Positions 8,600 through 16,904 of a DNA stretch of 64,000 nucleotides are shown in pieces. The stretch is taken from contig JAGROY010000197.1 in NCBI GenBank assembly GCA_020439995.1, positions 1 to 64,000 on the forward strand, in the 5' to 3' direction. Position 1 is the stretch's first letter; every line of letters starts with the position of its first letter. This DNA is from Verrucomicrobiia bacterium. Its GTDB lineage: Bacteria > Verrucomicrobiota > Verrucomicrobiia > Verrucomicrobiales > DEV007. The notes below the pieces were generated by a model. The model was not told where the DNA came from. It saw only the letters and a program-made list of their open reading frames with translations, and did not search any database. Both the position numbers and the translations under genes were made by a program.

Positions 8600-9721
8600 A
8601 TGCTCCCAACCAGCATGCCCACCGCAACCCCAAACAATTCAACCTCGATATCTGGATCTTTTGGCTCAGACTACCAATCGCTGCCGCACACTCCCGGACT
8701 GCCCCCCCTGTTTTGGCCTTGCGTTGGAGAGCATCCAGTCTACGACGGGAATCTTTATAACTTCCTTTCCGCCGATGAAATGCGCAACGACCTCTATCGA
8801 TCGGGAATTGGTGATACTGTTGCCGGAAAGATTGTTGTCGACATCGGCACCGGTGACCAAGCCCATTGGGCCATAGAATGCATCCGGGCAGGCGCAAAAA
8901 AAGCTTACGCCATTGAACAGAATCCAAAAGCGGCGGCGTTGGCCCAAGAGCTAGTCTCTAAACTTGGGCTGGCAGACAGAATCACAGTCTTAGTTGGCCG
9001 GTCCACCGAGATTAATCTGCCGGAACTTGCGGATGTTTGCATTTCTGAGATACTGGGCGAGATAGGTAGTGCCGAGGGTGCAATCACTACTCTAAATGAT
9101 GCCAAGAATCGGCTAATGAAGACTGGCGGAGAATTCTTACCAGAGCGCTGTAACACTTTCATCGCTCCGGTACAGCTACCGACCGAACTCATCACGTCAC
9201 CCACTTTTGATCCCGATGCCCTCCCGTACCTTAATCATATTTTCGCCGCCGCTCGGAGGCCGTTTGATGTCCGCGTCAGCATCTCGAATTTAGGAAACTC
9301 CTACAAATTGCCGTCGATTCCTACAACGTTCGAATCCCTGAACTTCAGTGGTCAAATCGAGCAGAACTCCATCCACGGTCACACGTTCGTTATTAGCGAC
9401 ACTGCTGAACTACACGGATTCCTACTCTGGCTGTCCATAGAGTGCAGAATCGGTGCAGGGCAACTCGATACCCTGCTGCACAAAACTAACTGGTTTCCCG
9501 TCTTCTTTCCAGTTTGGCCGAATAGCCTACCAGTGACCGAAGGTGATAGCATCGAATGTGCTTTCTCACGGCACCTCTCAGACGATGGAATGCATCCCAA
9601 CTACGCGATTGAAGGTATCGTGCGGAGCCGAGCGGGAAACGAACAAAATTTCATGTGGAAGTCCGATCATCACAGCTCCACGTTTCTGGCAAGCGATTTC
9701 TACAAGGAACTTTTTGCTTGA
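8600..9721 (+). CDS. PRMT-like class I SAM-dependent methyltransferase
   Basis: 373 residues from the ATG at 8600; the same frame is open back to an ATG at 8453, which would overlap the SET gene by 79 bp and add a low-complexity N-terminus. The core resembles protein arginine N-methyltransferases: YNFLSADEMRNDL ahead of motif I VVDIGTGD (about 8831), acidic post-I YAIEQNP, and SEILGEIGSAEGA (9044 on), where two glutamates nine residues apart match the PRMT double-E loop. A GGEFLPERCNTFIAP stretch follows, then a beta-barrel-like half. Where PRMTs carry THW, this protein has KTNW (about 9482-9493). Family chemistry is methyl transfer to arginine guanidinium; the altered THW loop makes substrate and product type uncertain. 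It lies 33 bp before the carboxynorspermidine synthase gene. Confidence 0.75.
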   Translation: MLPTSMPTATPNNSTSISGSFGSDYQSLPHTPGLPPLFWPCVGEHPVYDGNLYNFLSADEMRNDLYRSGIGDTVAGKIVVDIGTGDQAHWAIECIRAGAKKAYAIEQNPKAAALAQELVSKLGLADRITVLVGRSTEINLPELADVCISEILGEIGSAEGAITTLNDAKNRLMKTGGEFLPERCNTFIAPVQLPTELITSPTFDPDALPYLNHIFAAARRPFDVRVSISNLGNSYKLPSIPTTFESLNFSGQIEQNSIHGHTFVISDTAELHGFLLWLSIECRIGAGQLDTLLHKTNWFPVFFPVWPNSLPVTEGDSIECAFSRHLSDDGMHPNYAIEGIVRSRAGNEQNFMWKSDHHSSTFLASDFYKELFA

Positions 9722-9754
9722 GACCGAGGTTGAAGCAGGGAAACTCACCGCTAA

Positions 9755-10942
9755 ATGCCCAAACTACTAATCATCGGAGCCGGCGGCGTTAGCCGGGTTG
9801 TTGTACACAAATGTGCTGGCCTGCCGGATGTTTTTCCGGAGATCATGCTGGCGAGTCGGACGAAGTCGAAGTGCGATGCGATCGCAGCGGAGTTAAACCG
9901 CCCAATTCAGACGGCAAAGATTGATGCGGATGATCCTGCTCAGGTTGCAGCTTTAATCAGGGAGTTTGGCGCGGATCTGGTGGTCAATGTTGCCCTTCCT
10001 TACCAGGATTTGAGCATCATGGATGGATGCCTGGAAGCCGGAGCTCATTACGTCGACACAGCGAACTACGAGCCTCCAAATGAAGCGAAGTTTTCGTATG
10101 GCTGGCAGTGGGCGTACCAGGACAAGTTCAAGGAGGCTGGGCTTTTGGCTCTGTTGGGCTCTGGGTTTGATCCCGGGGTGACGGGTGTCTATTGCGCTTA
10201 TGCGCAGAAGCATCACTTCGACGAGATTCATGAGATTGAGATCATCGACTGCAATGCCGGCGATCATGGGCATCCTTTTGCCACGAACTTCAATCCGGAG
10301 ATCAATATTCGGGAAGTAACGGCGAATGGCCGCTACTGGGAGAATGGCGAGTGGGTGGAGACGAAGCCGATGGAGTTCAGCCAGACGTTCGAGTTCTCGG
10401 AAGGCATCGGCCCGAAGAAGGCGTTTCTCATTTACCACGAGGAGCTGGAATCGCTGGTGAAGAACATCAAGGGACTGAAGCGGATCCGGTTCTGGATGAC
10501 GTTTTCAGACAATTACATCAAGCATCTTGAGGTGCTGCAGAACGTAGGAATGACTTCGATCGAGCCGATCAACTACAACGGCCAGGAGATCATCCCATTG
10601 CAATTCCTGAAGGCGCTGCTGCCTGATCCGGCATCACTGGGGCCACGCACGGTGGGCAAGACGTGGATCGGCTGCGTGATCGACGGGATTAAGGACGGCA
10701 AGCGACGCCGCTACACGGTCTACAACACCTGCGACCATCAGGAATGCTTCAAGGAAACAGGCGCTCAAGCGGTGTCCTACACCACTGGGGTTCCGGCGAT
10801 GATCGGTGCAAAGATGATCGCTGAAGGCAAGTGGACAGGGGCAGGTGTCTTCAACATTGAAGAGTTCGATCCCGATCCCTTCATGGCCGACCTCAATGCA
10901 TACGGCCTGCCGTGGCACGAAAGCATCGAGGAACTGGAGTAG
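9755..10942 (+). CDS. Carboxynorspermidine synthase (saccharopine dehydrogenase family)
   Basis: 395 residues, close to the family's usual length. The N-terminus is a Rossmann nucleotide-binding segment (KLLIIGAGGVSRVVVHK). Family signatures are strong: ANYEPPNEAKF, GSGFDPGVTGVYCAYA, HGHPFATNFNPEINIRE, and TTGVPAMIGAKM near the end. Enzymes of this group condense L-aspartate beta-semialdehyde with a diamine (diaminopropane or putrescine) using NADPH to give carboxynorspermidine or carboxyspermidine. The usual partner decarboxylase (NspC/CANSDC) is not in this window. The gene lies 33 bp after the PRMT-like gene, and the divergent PotD-like/kinase pair a few kilobases away suggests polyamine sensing and synthesis side by side. 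It is richer in G+C than the MATE-SET-PRMT genes, so it may be an older resident of the locus. Confidence 0.9.
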   Translation: MPKLLIIGAGGVSRVVVHKCAGLPDVFPEIMLASRTKSKCDAIAAELNRPIQTAKIDADDPAQVAALIREFGADLVVNVALPYQDLSIMDGCLEAGAHYVDTANYEPPNEAKFSYGWQWAYQDKFKEAGLLALLGSGFDPGVTGVYCAYAQKHHFDEIHEIEIIDCNAGDHGHPFATNFNPEINIREVTANGRYWENGEWVETKPMEFSQTFEFSEGIGPKKAFLIYHEELESLVKNIKGLKRIRFWMTFSDNYIKHLEVLQNVGMTSIEPINYNGQEIIPLQFLKALLPDPASLGPRTVGKTWIGCVIDGIKDGKRRRYTVYNTCDHQECFKETGAQAVSYTTGVPAMIGAKMIAEGKWTGAGVFNIEEFDPDPFMADLNAYGLPWHESIEELE

Positions 10943-11028
10943 TGGGGAAGCCCGGGAGGGCTTCTCTACAAACCGGAGGCGATTGCACGGCTTGCACGAG
11001 TTGCTACGGGGAAGCTTGACGTTCCTGA

Positions 11029-11394
<366 letters not shown>

Positions 11395-11463
11395 TCGCCA
11401 GGATTTGTCGGAGAAGCGACTGAACGGCACCACTCCAATCTCGCTGGGCCAGTTGCGTCATCA

Positions 11464-11505
11464 TGTCACAGATCAATCCGTGACAAACGAGCTTGCCACG
11501 TGACA
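11464..11505 (+). promoter_or_regulatory. Possible upstream activator sites for the hsp20 sigma-54 promoter
   Basis: TGTCAC (11464-11469), GTGACA (11480-11485) and GTGACA (11500-11505). The first two form an inverted repeat with a 10-bp gap, and the third copy starts 20 bp after the second, about two helical turns. They lie 88-129 bp ahead of the sigma-54-type promoter at 11593, where enhancer-binding activators usually bind. The assignment is inference from spacing and symmetry. Confidence 0.35.
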
Positions 11506-11592
11506 TTTTGTCGCTCTTCAACGGTATTCACTCCAATCCGAAATTGACGTAAACTGCCTCACCACCAACAGATAACAGAAACAACCACCCAT

Positions 11593-11610
11593 CTGGCATG
11601 GAGATTGCAT
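11593..11610 (+). promoter_or_regulatory. Sigma-54 (-24/-12) promoter upstream of hsp20
   Basis: CTGGCATGGAGATTGCAT matches the RpoN consensus (YTGGCACG, four bases, TTGCW) at all core positions except C to T after TGGCA. The invariant GG and GC are separated by exactly ten bases. The hsp20 ATG lies 60 bp downstream, giving a leader of about 50 nt. No CIRCE-type inverted repeat was seen in the same gap. Confidence 0.6.
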
Positions 11611-11669
11611 CAATAGATTGCAAGTAATTGAACCACACAAGTAAAACCAATTAACTCTGCAAAACTATT

Positions 11670-12119
11670 ATGAATCAGACACTAACTACCTGGAATCCAT
11701 TCCGTGACCTTACAGAACTCTCGAATCGGCTGAACTCTCTGGCTGGAAATCAGTGCGGAGCGTCTGGAAAAGGCCGTTGCGCTACGGGCGACTGGCTGCC
11801 GTCGGTAGACATCCACGAGGACGAGAACGGCTACACGATCCATGCGGATCTGCCGCGCGTCGACAAGGACAACGTGACGCTGACATTTTCGGATCGCGTT
11901 CTCACCGTCGAAGGTGAGCGCAAATCCGAAGAGAAGAGTGAGGGCTCAAAAGTCCACTTGGTCGAGCGCTCATACGGTCGCTTCGTTCGCTCGTTCCGCC
12001 TGCCGGAGGACGCCAACGGTGAAGCCATCAAGGCGACCTTCAAGGAGGGCGTGCTCACTATCAACGTGCCGAAGCGAGAGGAGACGAAGCCGAAATCGAT
12101 CGCCATCAACGTCGACTGA
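11670..12119 (+). CDS. Hsp20 / alpha-crystallin small heat shock protein
   Basis: 149 residues. The N-terminal arm is NPFRDLTELSNRLNSL, typical of class A bacterial small heat shock proteins; the alpha-crystallin domain runs from about residue 45 (WLPSVDIHEDENGYTIHADLP) through the GVLTINVPK motif (about 128-136), and a short tail ends in SIAINVD. These proteins hold unfolding clients as oligomers in the cytoplasm without ATP. The gene stands alone, between a sigma-54-like promoter and a strong Rho-independent terminator. Confidence 0.95.
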   Translation: MNQTLTTWNPFRDLTELSNRLNSLAGNQCGASGKGRCATGDWLPSVDIHEDENGYTIHADLPRVDKDNVTLTFSDRVLTVEGERKSEEKSEGSKVHLVERSYGRFVRSFRLPEDANGEAIKATFKEGVLTINVPKREETKPKSIAINVD

Positions 12120-12145
12120 CAACCAGGCGAATATTCCGACAACGC

Positions 12146-12178
12146 AAGAGCCGCACCCGCAAGGGCTGCGGCTCTTTT
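12146..12178 (+). terminator. Rho-independent terminator of hsp20
   Basis: The 10-bp arms AAGAGCCGCA (12146-12155) and TGCGGCTCTT (12167-12176) pair perfectly around an 11-base loop that can itself add CCC/GGG pairs; the right arm runs into a short T tract. It lies 26 bp after the hsp20 stop. The other strand lacks a T tract, so it serves the plus strand. Confidence 0.85.
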
Positions 12179-12212
12179 GCATTGCTTAGGCATCAATGGC
12201 AATCAATGGCGA

Positions 12213-13373
12213 TCAGTTCCCCTTGATACCGGAAGTGAGCCCTTTGAACTCGAACAGATAAAATCCAGGACGCAAGCGATCGACCCCTTTGTTGAACAAT
12301 GCCGAGCGGTGCAATTGATTGGTGTAAAAGTAGAAGCGGTTGTCGCCAAAGCAGAGGCCGTCCGGCCAGTCGAAGAGCGGGTCGGAAACCACTAACCGAT
12401 ACTTCCGATACTTGGCGTCGATCACTCCAATCGCCTTGGAACTTAAATCGGTGACGTAAATATTATCGTCGCGGTCAATCGAAATGCCGTCGCACGCAGG
12501 CTTGCGGGCATACACCTCGACCTTGTCGGCGATCTCCTCCTTTGGAATAATCTCTTCTCCATTCAGGAATTCTGTTTCGACACGGTAGAGGAAATCGCCG
12601 TTGAGCGGACAAAAATACAACCACTTGCCCTTTCGATCCAGGGTAATGCCGTTCACGCCAAACTGAGGACGGACGGAACTGCCATCAATGCCCTGTGCCT
12701 CGACCACACGACTGTCCATAATGAGATCCACAGAGCCCGGCCGCACACTCACATCGCCCTCAAGAATTCGAGTAGCAGTGCCCGTTTCAACATCGACTAC
12801 AATCAGGGCCGCATTGTCGCCTCCCGCAGGGTCGGTGATATACAACGTTGTTGGGTCTTCTGGATCGAGCGCCAAATCGTTCACGAACGAGTCGGCCCGC
12901 AAGCATTCCTCGCCGAGCCGGATGACCTTGTGCAGGGTGTTTTTCTTGTCGTTCCACGCCACGATTTTGGGCGTAACCTCCCCTCTCCTGCCGTTGTCCA
13001 ACATCCAGACGATGCCCTTCTTGTCGCATTGAAGTCCCTGCACCGCATCAAGCCGGATATCCTCACTTTCAAGACCACGGCTGATCGGATCGTTTGGAAA
13101 AGGCAACGCAGTCGCCGAGCCAGCAGGAATTTTCACCACCCGGTGGGCTGGACGGTAATACTGGTGCAGGCTCAAAATGATGTCACCACTGGGAGTGATC
13201 GTCATACCCGCAGGCCCGTGCGAGAGTTCGTGCACCTGCTCCAGCTTTGCCTTTGCATTATCGACACCTGCCAGCAAATCGGGGAGCCCGATCGTGGCAG
13301 AAGCGAAAACGAGGAGCCCAGCAGTGAGAAAGCTCAGTCTCATGCTGTGCTGCGCCTGGAAGAGAAAACGCAT
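12213..13373 (-). CDS. Major royal jelly protein / yellow family beta-propeller, secreted
   Basis: 386 residues with an N-terminal hydrophobic export segment; an internal ATG at 13343 (MRLSFLTAGLLVFASAT) gives the cleaner signal peptide and may be the true start. Propeller features of the royal jelly/yellow family are visible: HGPAGMTITPSGDIILSLHQ, AVQGLQCDKKGIVWMLDNG, FVNDLALDP with LYITDPAG, the FGVNGITLDRKGKWLYFCPL stretch, and the C-terminal DWPDGLCFGDNRFYFYTNQL. Bacterial members are of unknown function; annotation as dopachrome tautomerase-related is by homology only. It converges on hsp20 and has no obvious operon partner. Confidence 0.85.
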   Translation of the reverse strand: MRFLFQAQHSMRLSFLTAGLLVFASATIGLPDLLAGVDNAKAKLEQVHELSHGPAGMTITPSGDIILSLHQYYRPAHRVVKIPAGSATALPFPNDPISRGLESEDIRLDAVQGLQCDKKGIVWMLDNGRRGEVTPKIVAWNDKKNTLHKVIRLGEECLRADSFVNDLALDPEDPTTLYITDPAGGDNAALIVVDVETGTATRILEGDVSVRPGSVDLIMDSRVVEAQGIDGSSVRPQFGVNGITLDRKGKWLYFCPLNGDFLYRVETEFLNGEEIIPKEEIADKVEVYARKPACDGISIDRDDNIYVTDLSSKAIGVIDAKYRKYRLVVSDPLFDWPDGLCFGDNRFYFYTNQLHRSALFNKGVDRLRPGFYLFEFKGLTSGIKGN

Positions 13374-13474
13374 TAAAGGCAGGTTAACGGGAAGAAACGA
13401 ATCGCGTCAACACTGCGTCGCAAAATTCGTGCCTTTCTTGCAATTACACTACAATAAAATGGCTACAATACAAC

Positions 13475-15274
13475 CTAGACGACTCCTGCAGGCTCGACCG
13501 GAGAAGGAGCATCGATCCACCGATCGTGCTCACGAATGAGATCGACGAGCCGTTCGACAGCTTCCCCTTCGGGAATATTGAATTTCACTGCTTCCTTGCC
13601 AACGTACAAATTGATCTTGCCTGGTGCGCCCCCGACGTATCCGAAGTCGGCGTCTGCCATTTCACCCGGGCCGTTGACAATGCAGCCCATGACAGCGATT
13701 CGCACCCCTTTGAGATGGCCAGTTGCCTCCCTGATTTTTTGTGTTGTCGTCTGGAGATTGAACAATGTGCGACCGCAGCTGGGACAGGCCACGTAGTCGG
13801 TTTTGAAAATACGGGTGCCCGCAGCCTGAAGAATATTGTATGCCAGGCGAAGCGATTGACCGGGTGCCTGCTCACCTTGGATCAACACTGCATCCCCGAT
13901 GCCATCGCAGAGAAGAGACCCTATGTTGGCACTCGCAGCGAGAAGCGTCTCCAGAAAAGGCTTGTTGGGATCCCTCGAGACTTCAAAAGAGTCTTTCAAG
14001 AGAATCGGATGCCGGGGATCGACCCGAGCCGCCAGCAAGCGGAACGCCGGAACCACGTTCATGGCAACACCATCGGCCACAGTGACCAGCACCGGATCCG
14101 CAGCCGCATTGAGCTTACCCACTGCCTCGTCACTGGTGGGATCGATGGCGATCACGCCGGAGTCCTCAACCACCACTTCCGGCTGAAAATCGCCGAGTTT
14201 ATCGAGCTTGTGCGAGAGGGCGTCCCACTTTTCGCGGGAGGTGAACACTTTCACCACCTTGTCCCCACCAAGTTCATGCCCGTTGACTTCGATGACTGCG
14301 GAACCACGGCGGACGTAGTCGAACGGATTGTAGGAAACTTCGGGCAGCGCTGCATTCACACCTTCATCAGGCCGCTGGCTGTAGCGTGCAGCAAGGGCCT
14401 GTGCCACGGGAATCTCGTGCACCGAATCCTCCGTCAAAGAAACTCGAATGGTATCCCCCACTCCATCGTTGAGTAGAGAACCGATGCCGATTGCGCTTTT
14501 TATCCGACCGTCCTCGCCATCACCTGCCTCGGTCACACCCAGGTGGATAGGATAGTTCCAGTCGTCGCCCTGGAGCGCCAGTTCAGCGACGAGCAAACGG
14601 TAGGCTTCGATCATGACCTTGGGATTACTAGCCTTCATAGAGAAGAGGAAATTGTGATAATCGTGGCTGCGTGCGATGCGCGCAAACTCAAGAGCGCTCT
14701 CGACCATCCCCTTCGGCGTATCGCCGTAGCGGTTCATGATCCGGTCACTCAGTGATCCGTGATTGGTGCCGATGCGCATGGCGACGCCGCGCTTCTGGCA
14801 GAGCTGCACCAGCGGTGAAAACTCTTCTTCGATCCGGGACAACTCCTCCTCGTACTGGTCATCAGTGTATTCCCGCACGGCGAACTTTTTCTTGTCCACA
14901 TAATTGCCTGGATTGACTCGCACTTTCTCCACCCACTTCGCCGCTTCAAGGGCCGCATCTGGCTTAAAGTGAATGTCGGCCACCAGGGGCACGTTCACAC
15001 CTTTGGCAAGAAGGCCCGCCTTGATATTCTCAAGATTTTCCGCGTACTTTCGGGTCTGCGCTGTGATCCGCACGATTTCGCACCCCACTTCGACCAAACC
15101 GATCGCCTCCGCCACACACGCCTCGGTGTCACGGGTATCCGAGGTCAGCATGGACTGCACCCGGATCGGATTGTCGCCGCCGATACCGACGTCCCCTACC
15201 AGGACTTCACGGGTCTTCCTGCGGTTGTAATGATAGAGATCCGGACAGTAACGGAGTGATTGCGACATGGTCAT
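13475..15274 (-). CDS. ispG: 4-hydroxy-3-methylbut-2-en-1-yl diphosphate synthase (long IspG)
   Basis: 599 residues, much longer than the roughly 370 of E. coli IspG and matching the inserted type of plants, Chlamydiae and Bacteroidetes. The N-terminal TIM barrel (VLVGDVGIGGDNPIRVQSM, PLVADIHFKPDAAL, VRVNPGNYVD) is followed by the extra middle domain (about 270-440) and the C-terminal [4Fe-4S] domain with C497, C500 (CPSCGRTLF), C531 and E538 (GCIVNGPGE). The enzyme makes HMBPP from MEcPP in the non-mevalonate isoprenoid pathway. It starts 9 bp after the rseP stop, so the two are co-transcribed. IspH, the next enzyme of the pathway, is encoded at 32464-33354. Confidence 0.97.
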   Translation of the reverse strand: MTMSQSLRYCPDLYHYNRRKTREVLVGDVGIGGDNPIRVQSMLTSDTRDTEACVAEAIGLVEVGCEIVRITAQTRKYAENLENIKAGLLAKGVNVPLVADIHFKPDAALEAAKWVEKVRVNPGNYVDKKKFAVREYTDDQYEEELSRIEEEFSPLVQLCQKRGVAMRIGTNHGSLSDRIMNRYGDTPKGMVESALEFARIARSHDYHNFLFSMKASNPKVMIEAYRLLVAELALQGDDWNYPIHLGVTEAGDGEDGRIKSAIGIGSLLNDGVGDTIRVSLTEDSVHEIPVAQALAARYSQRPDEGVNAALPEVSYNPFDYVRRGSAVIEVNGHELGGDKVVKVFTSREKWDALSHKLDKLGDFQPEVVVEDSGVIAIDPTSDEAVGKLNAAADPVLVTVADGVAMNVVPAFRLLAARVDPRHPILLKDSFEVSRDPNKPFLETLLAASANIGSLLCDGIGDAVLIQGEQAPGQSLRLAYNILQAAGTRIFKTDYVACPSCGRTLFNLQTTTQKIREATGHLKGVRIAVMGCIVNGPGEMADADFGYVGGAPGKINLYVGKEAVKFNIPEGEAVERLVDLIREHDRWIDAPSPVEPAGVV

Positions 15275-15283
15275 CCCATACCA

Positions 15284-16753
15284 CTATTCCGCTATTTTTG
15301 CAGGCAAGTCTCCAAATTTTTCAGGGACATGTTCCGGGCTTTTTTTGAACAAAGTGCCGCCGTCCTTGAGGGTTACGAAGATAATGAAGCTAAACAGCAG
15401 GACGACACAGCCAGCTTGAATCATTTCGAGCAGCCGGAAGTTCAGCGGTTTGCGTCGGACGATTTCCATCAGCGCCATGGTGATGTGGCCGCCGTCCAGA
15501 ACCGGGAATGGCAGGAGGTTCATGATGGCAAGGTTCACATTGAGCACCACGCTGAACCATAGAACCATGCGCCAGCCCTCGGGATAGTCGAGCAGCAGGG
15601 TGAACTTGGTTTGGATAATCCCCACGGGCCCACTCAAATGCCCTGCACCGATATCGGACTTTGGCGAAAACACTTTGGTGATGGTGTTATACATCATGCG
15701 CATGCTGTCCTGGATCTGCGTGAGCGGCGGAACGTGCTCCAGTTCGATCTTGCCGTGGCCTGGGTCTTCAAACGAGCGCAAGCCTATGCTGTACGTTTTT
15801 TCGCCGTCTGGAGCACTGGGCTGGGAAGGGACGGCGGGTGTTACGGCGATCTCCATCGGTTGCTTATCACGCTCGATGGTAAGCGTAATGGGCTTACCTT
15901 CCGAATACTCGATTTCCTCAAAAATGGCCTGGGCTGGCTTGCCGTTGACCCCTCTCAGAATATCGCCTTTTTTCAGCCCCGCCAACGTTGCCGGACTGGG
16001 TTCCGTAAAGGTGCCGAAGATAATGTCACCGGTTTCCGCCGCGATTCCCACTTTGCGAAACGGCTTCCGCTTAAAGAGCTTACTGAACCACGACTGCTCG
16101 TCCCAGTCGTGATGCAATTTCTCTCGGGGAGCAGTCACGGGAACAGTCAATACCTGCCCGTCACGCTCAACCTCAAAATCGATAGTGTCTCCCTCTGCTG
16201 CGATAATCGACCACGTCACGCTGTCCACCATTCCAGACCAGCGAGACACTTTTTCCCCATCGATCGAAAGAATCTTGTCCCCAATCTTCAGGTCGGAATT
16301 TGCTGCGGGCATGTCCCTCGCGATGTATCCGATCGTCGTCGTGCGATCTCCCGCAACTGGCGTACCGACGCTCCAGACTATCACGGCGAAGAAACAGGCA
16401 AGCAAAAAGCTGAACAGTGGCCCGGCAAAGGCAACGATAATCTTATCAAGGGGCGTAATGTCCGGCAGCTTCTCGCGGTCTTCGCCACTGCCTTCGATCA
16501 TCTCCATCGGTGCCATCTGCGGCAAGGCAACGAATCCTCCTGCCGGGATACACCCTAGCCCGTACTGCACCCCGTTGTAGGTTTTCTTCCAGATCGCTTT
16601 GCCAAACCAGATCTGAAACTTCTCGATGTGCAGCCCCCGCCAGCGCGCGGCGAGGAAGTGTCCCCACTCATGAACGATGATCATGAAATTGAACAGGAGC
16701 ACTACGATGAGCAAAACCCCGATAAATTGAAGAATACTGAGTATCGAATCCAT
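15284..16753 (-). CDS. rseP: RIP site-2 zinc metalloprotease RseP
   Basis: 489 residues. The first membrane segment carries the zinc motif HEWGH (H28, E29, H32). A second segment follows near 110-130, then two PDZ domains (about 135-330: GYIARDMPAANSDLKIGDKI and PATLAGLKKGDILRGVNG). The C-terminal membrane region carries NLLPFPVLDGGH, which supplies the third zinc ligand. RseP-type proteases cleave transmembrane anti-sigma factors and leftover signal peptides within the inner membrane. It is the first gene of a two-gene run with ispG, an arrangement seen in other bacteria where rseP sits among isoprenoid genes. Confidence 0.95.
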   Translation of the reverse strand: MDSILSILQFIGVLLIVVLLFNFMIIVHEWGHFLAARWRGLHIEKFQIWFGKAIWKKTYNGVQYGLGCIPAGGFVALPQMAPMEMIEGSGEDREKLPDITPLDKIIVAFAGPLFSFLLACFFAVIVWSVGTPVAGDRTTTIGYIARDMPAANSDLKIGDKILSIDGEKVSRWSGMVDSVTWSIIAAEGDTIDFEVERDGQVLTVPVTAPREKLHHDWDEQSWFSKLFKRKPFRKVGIAAETGDIIFGTFTEPSPATLAGLKKGDILRGVNGKPAQAIFEEIEYSEGKPITLTIERDKQPMEIAVTPAVPSQPSAPDGEKTYSIGLRSFEDPGHGKIELEHVPPLTQIQDSMRMMYNTITKVFSPKSDIGAGHLSGPVGIIQTKFTLLLDYPEGWRMVLWFSVVLNVNLAIMNLLPFPVLDGGHITMALMEIVRRKPLNFRLLEMIQAGCVVLLFSFIIFVTLKDGGTLFKKSPEHVPEKFGDLPAKIAE

Positions 16754-16904
16754 TGAGCTGGCGATTGCAATCTCCTGATGTTGAAAAAGAAACGTCCACT
16801 CCCCTCAGGCAAGGCAGTGGAACTGAAACTATACCACGGGCCGGGCAGGTCGCAAACGGAAGGGCGCAGGCTTGTGAGGCAGGCAATTCAAGATATGGTC
16901 CCCA

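Noticed and set aside
5329-9721. Genomic island or prophage around the polyamine/methyltransferase genes
   Set aside because: The stretch looks lower in G+C than its surroundings, but there is no integrase, tRNA junction, direct-repeat ends or transposase, so transfer remains only a suspicion.
11395-11669. CIRCE or other heat-shock inverted repeat for hsp20
   Set aside because: No TTAGCACTC-type arms were found; the sigma-54-like promoter is the better explanation.
13526-14476. 316-codon plus-strand frame
   Set aside because: Fully antisense to ispG, which has intact catalytic and cluster residues.
15611-16558. 315-codon plus-strand frame
   Set aside because: Antisense shadow of rseP; no recognisable domains.
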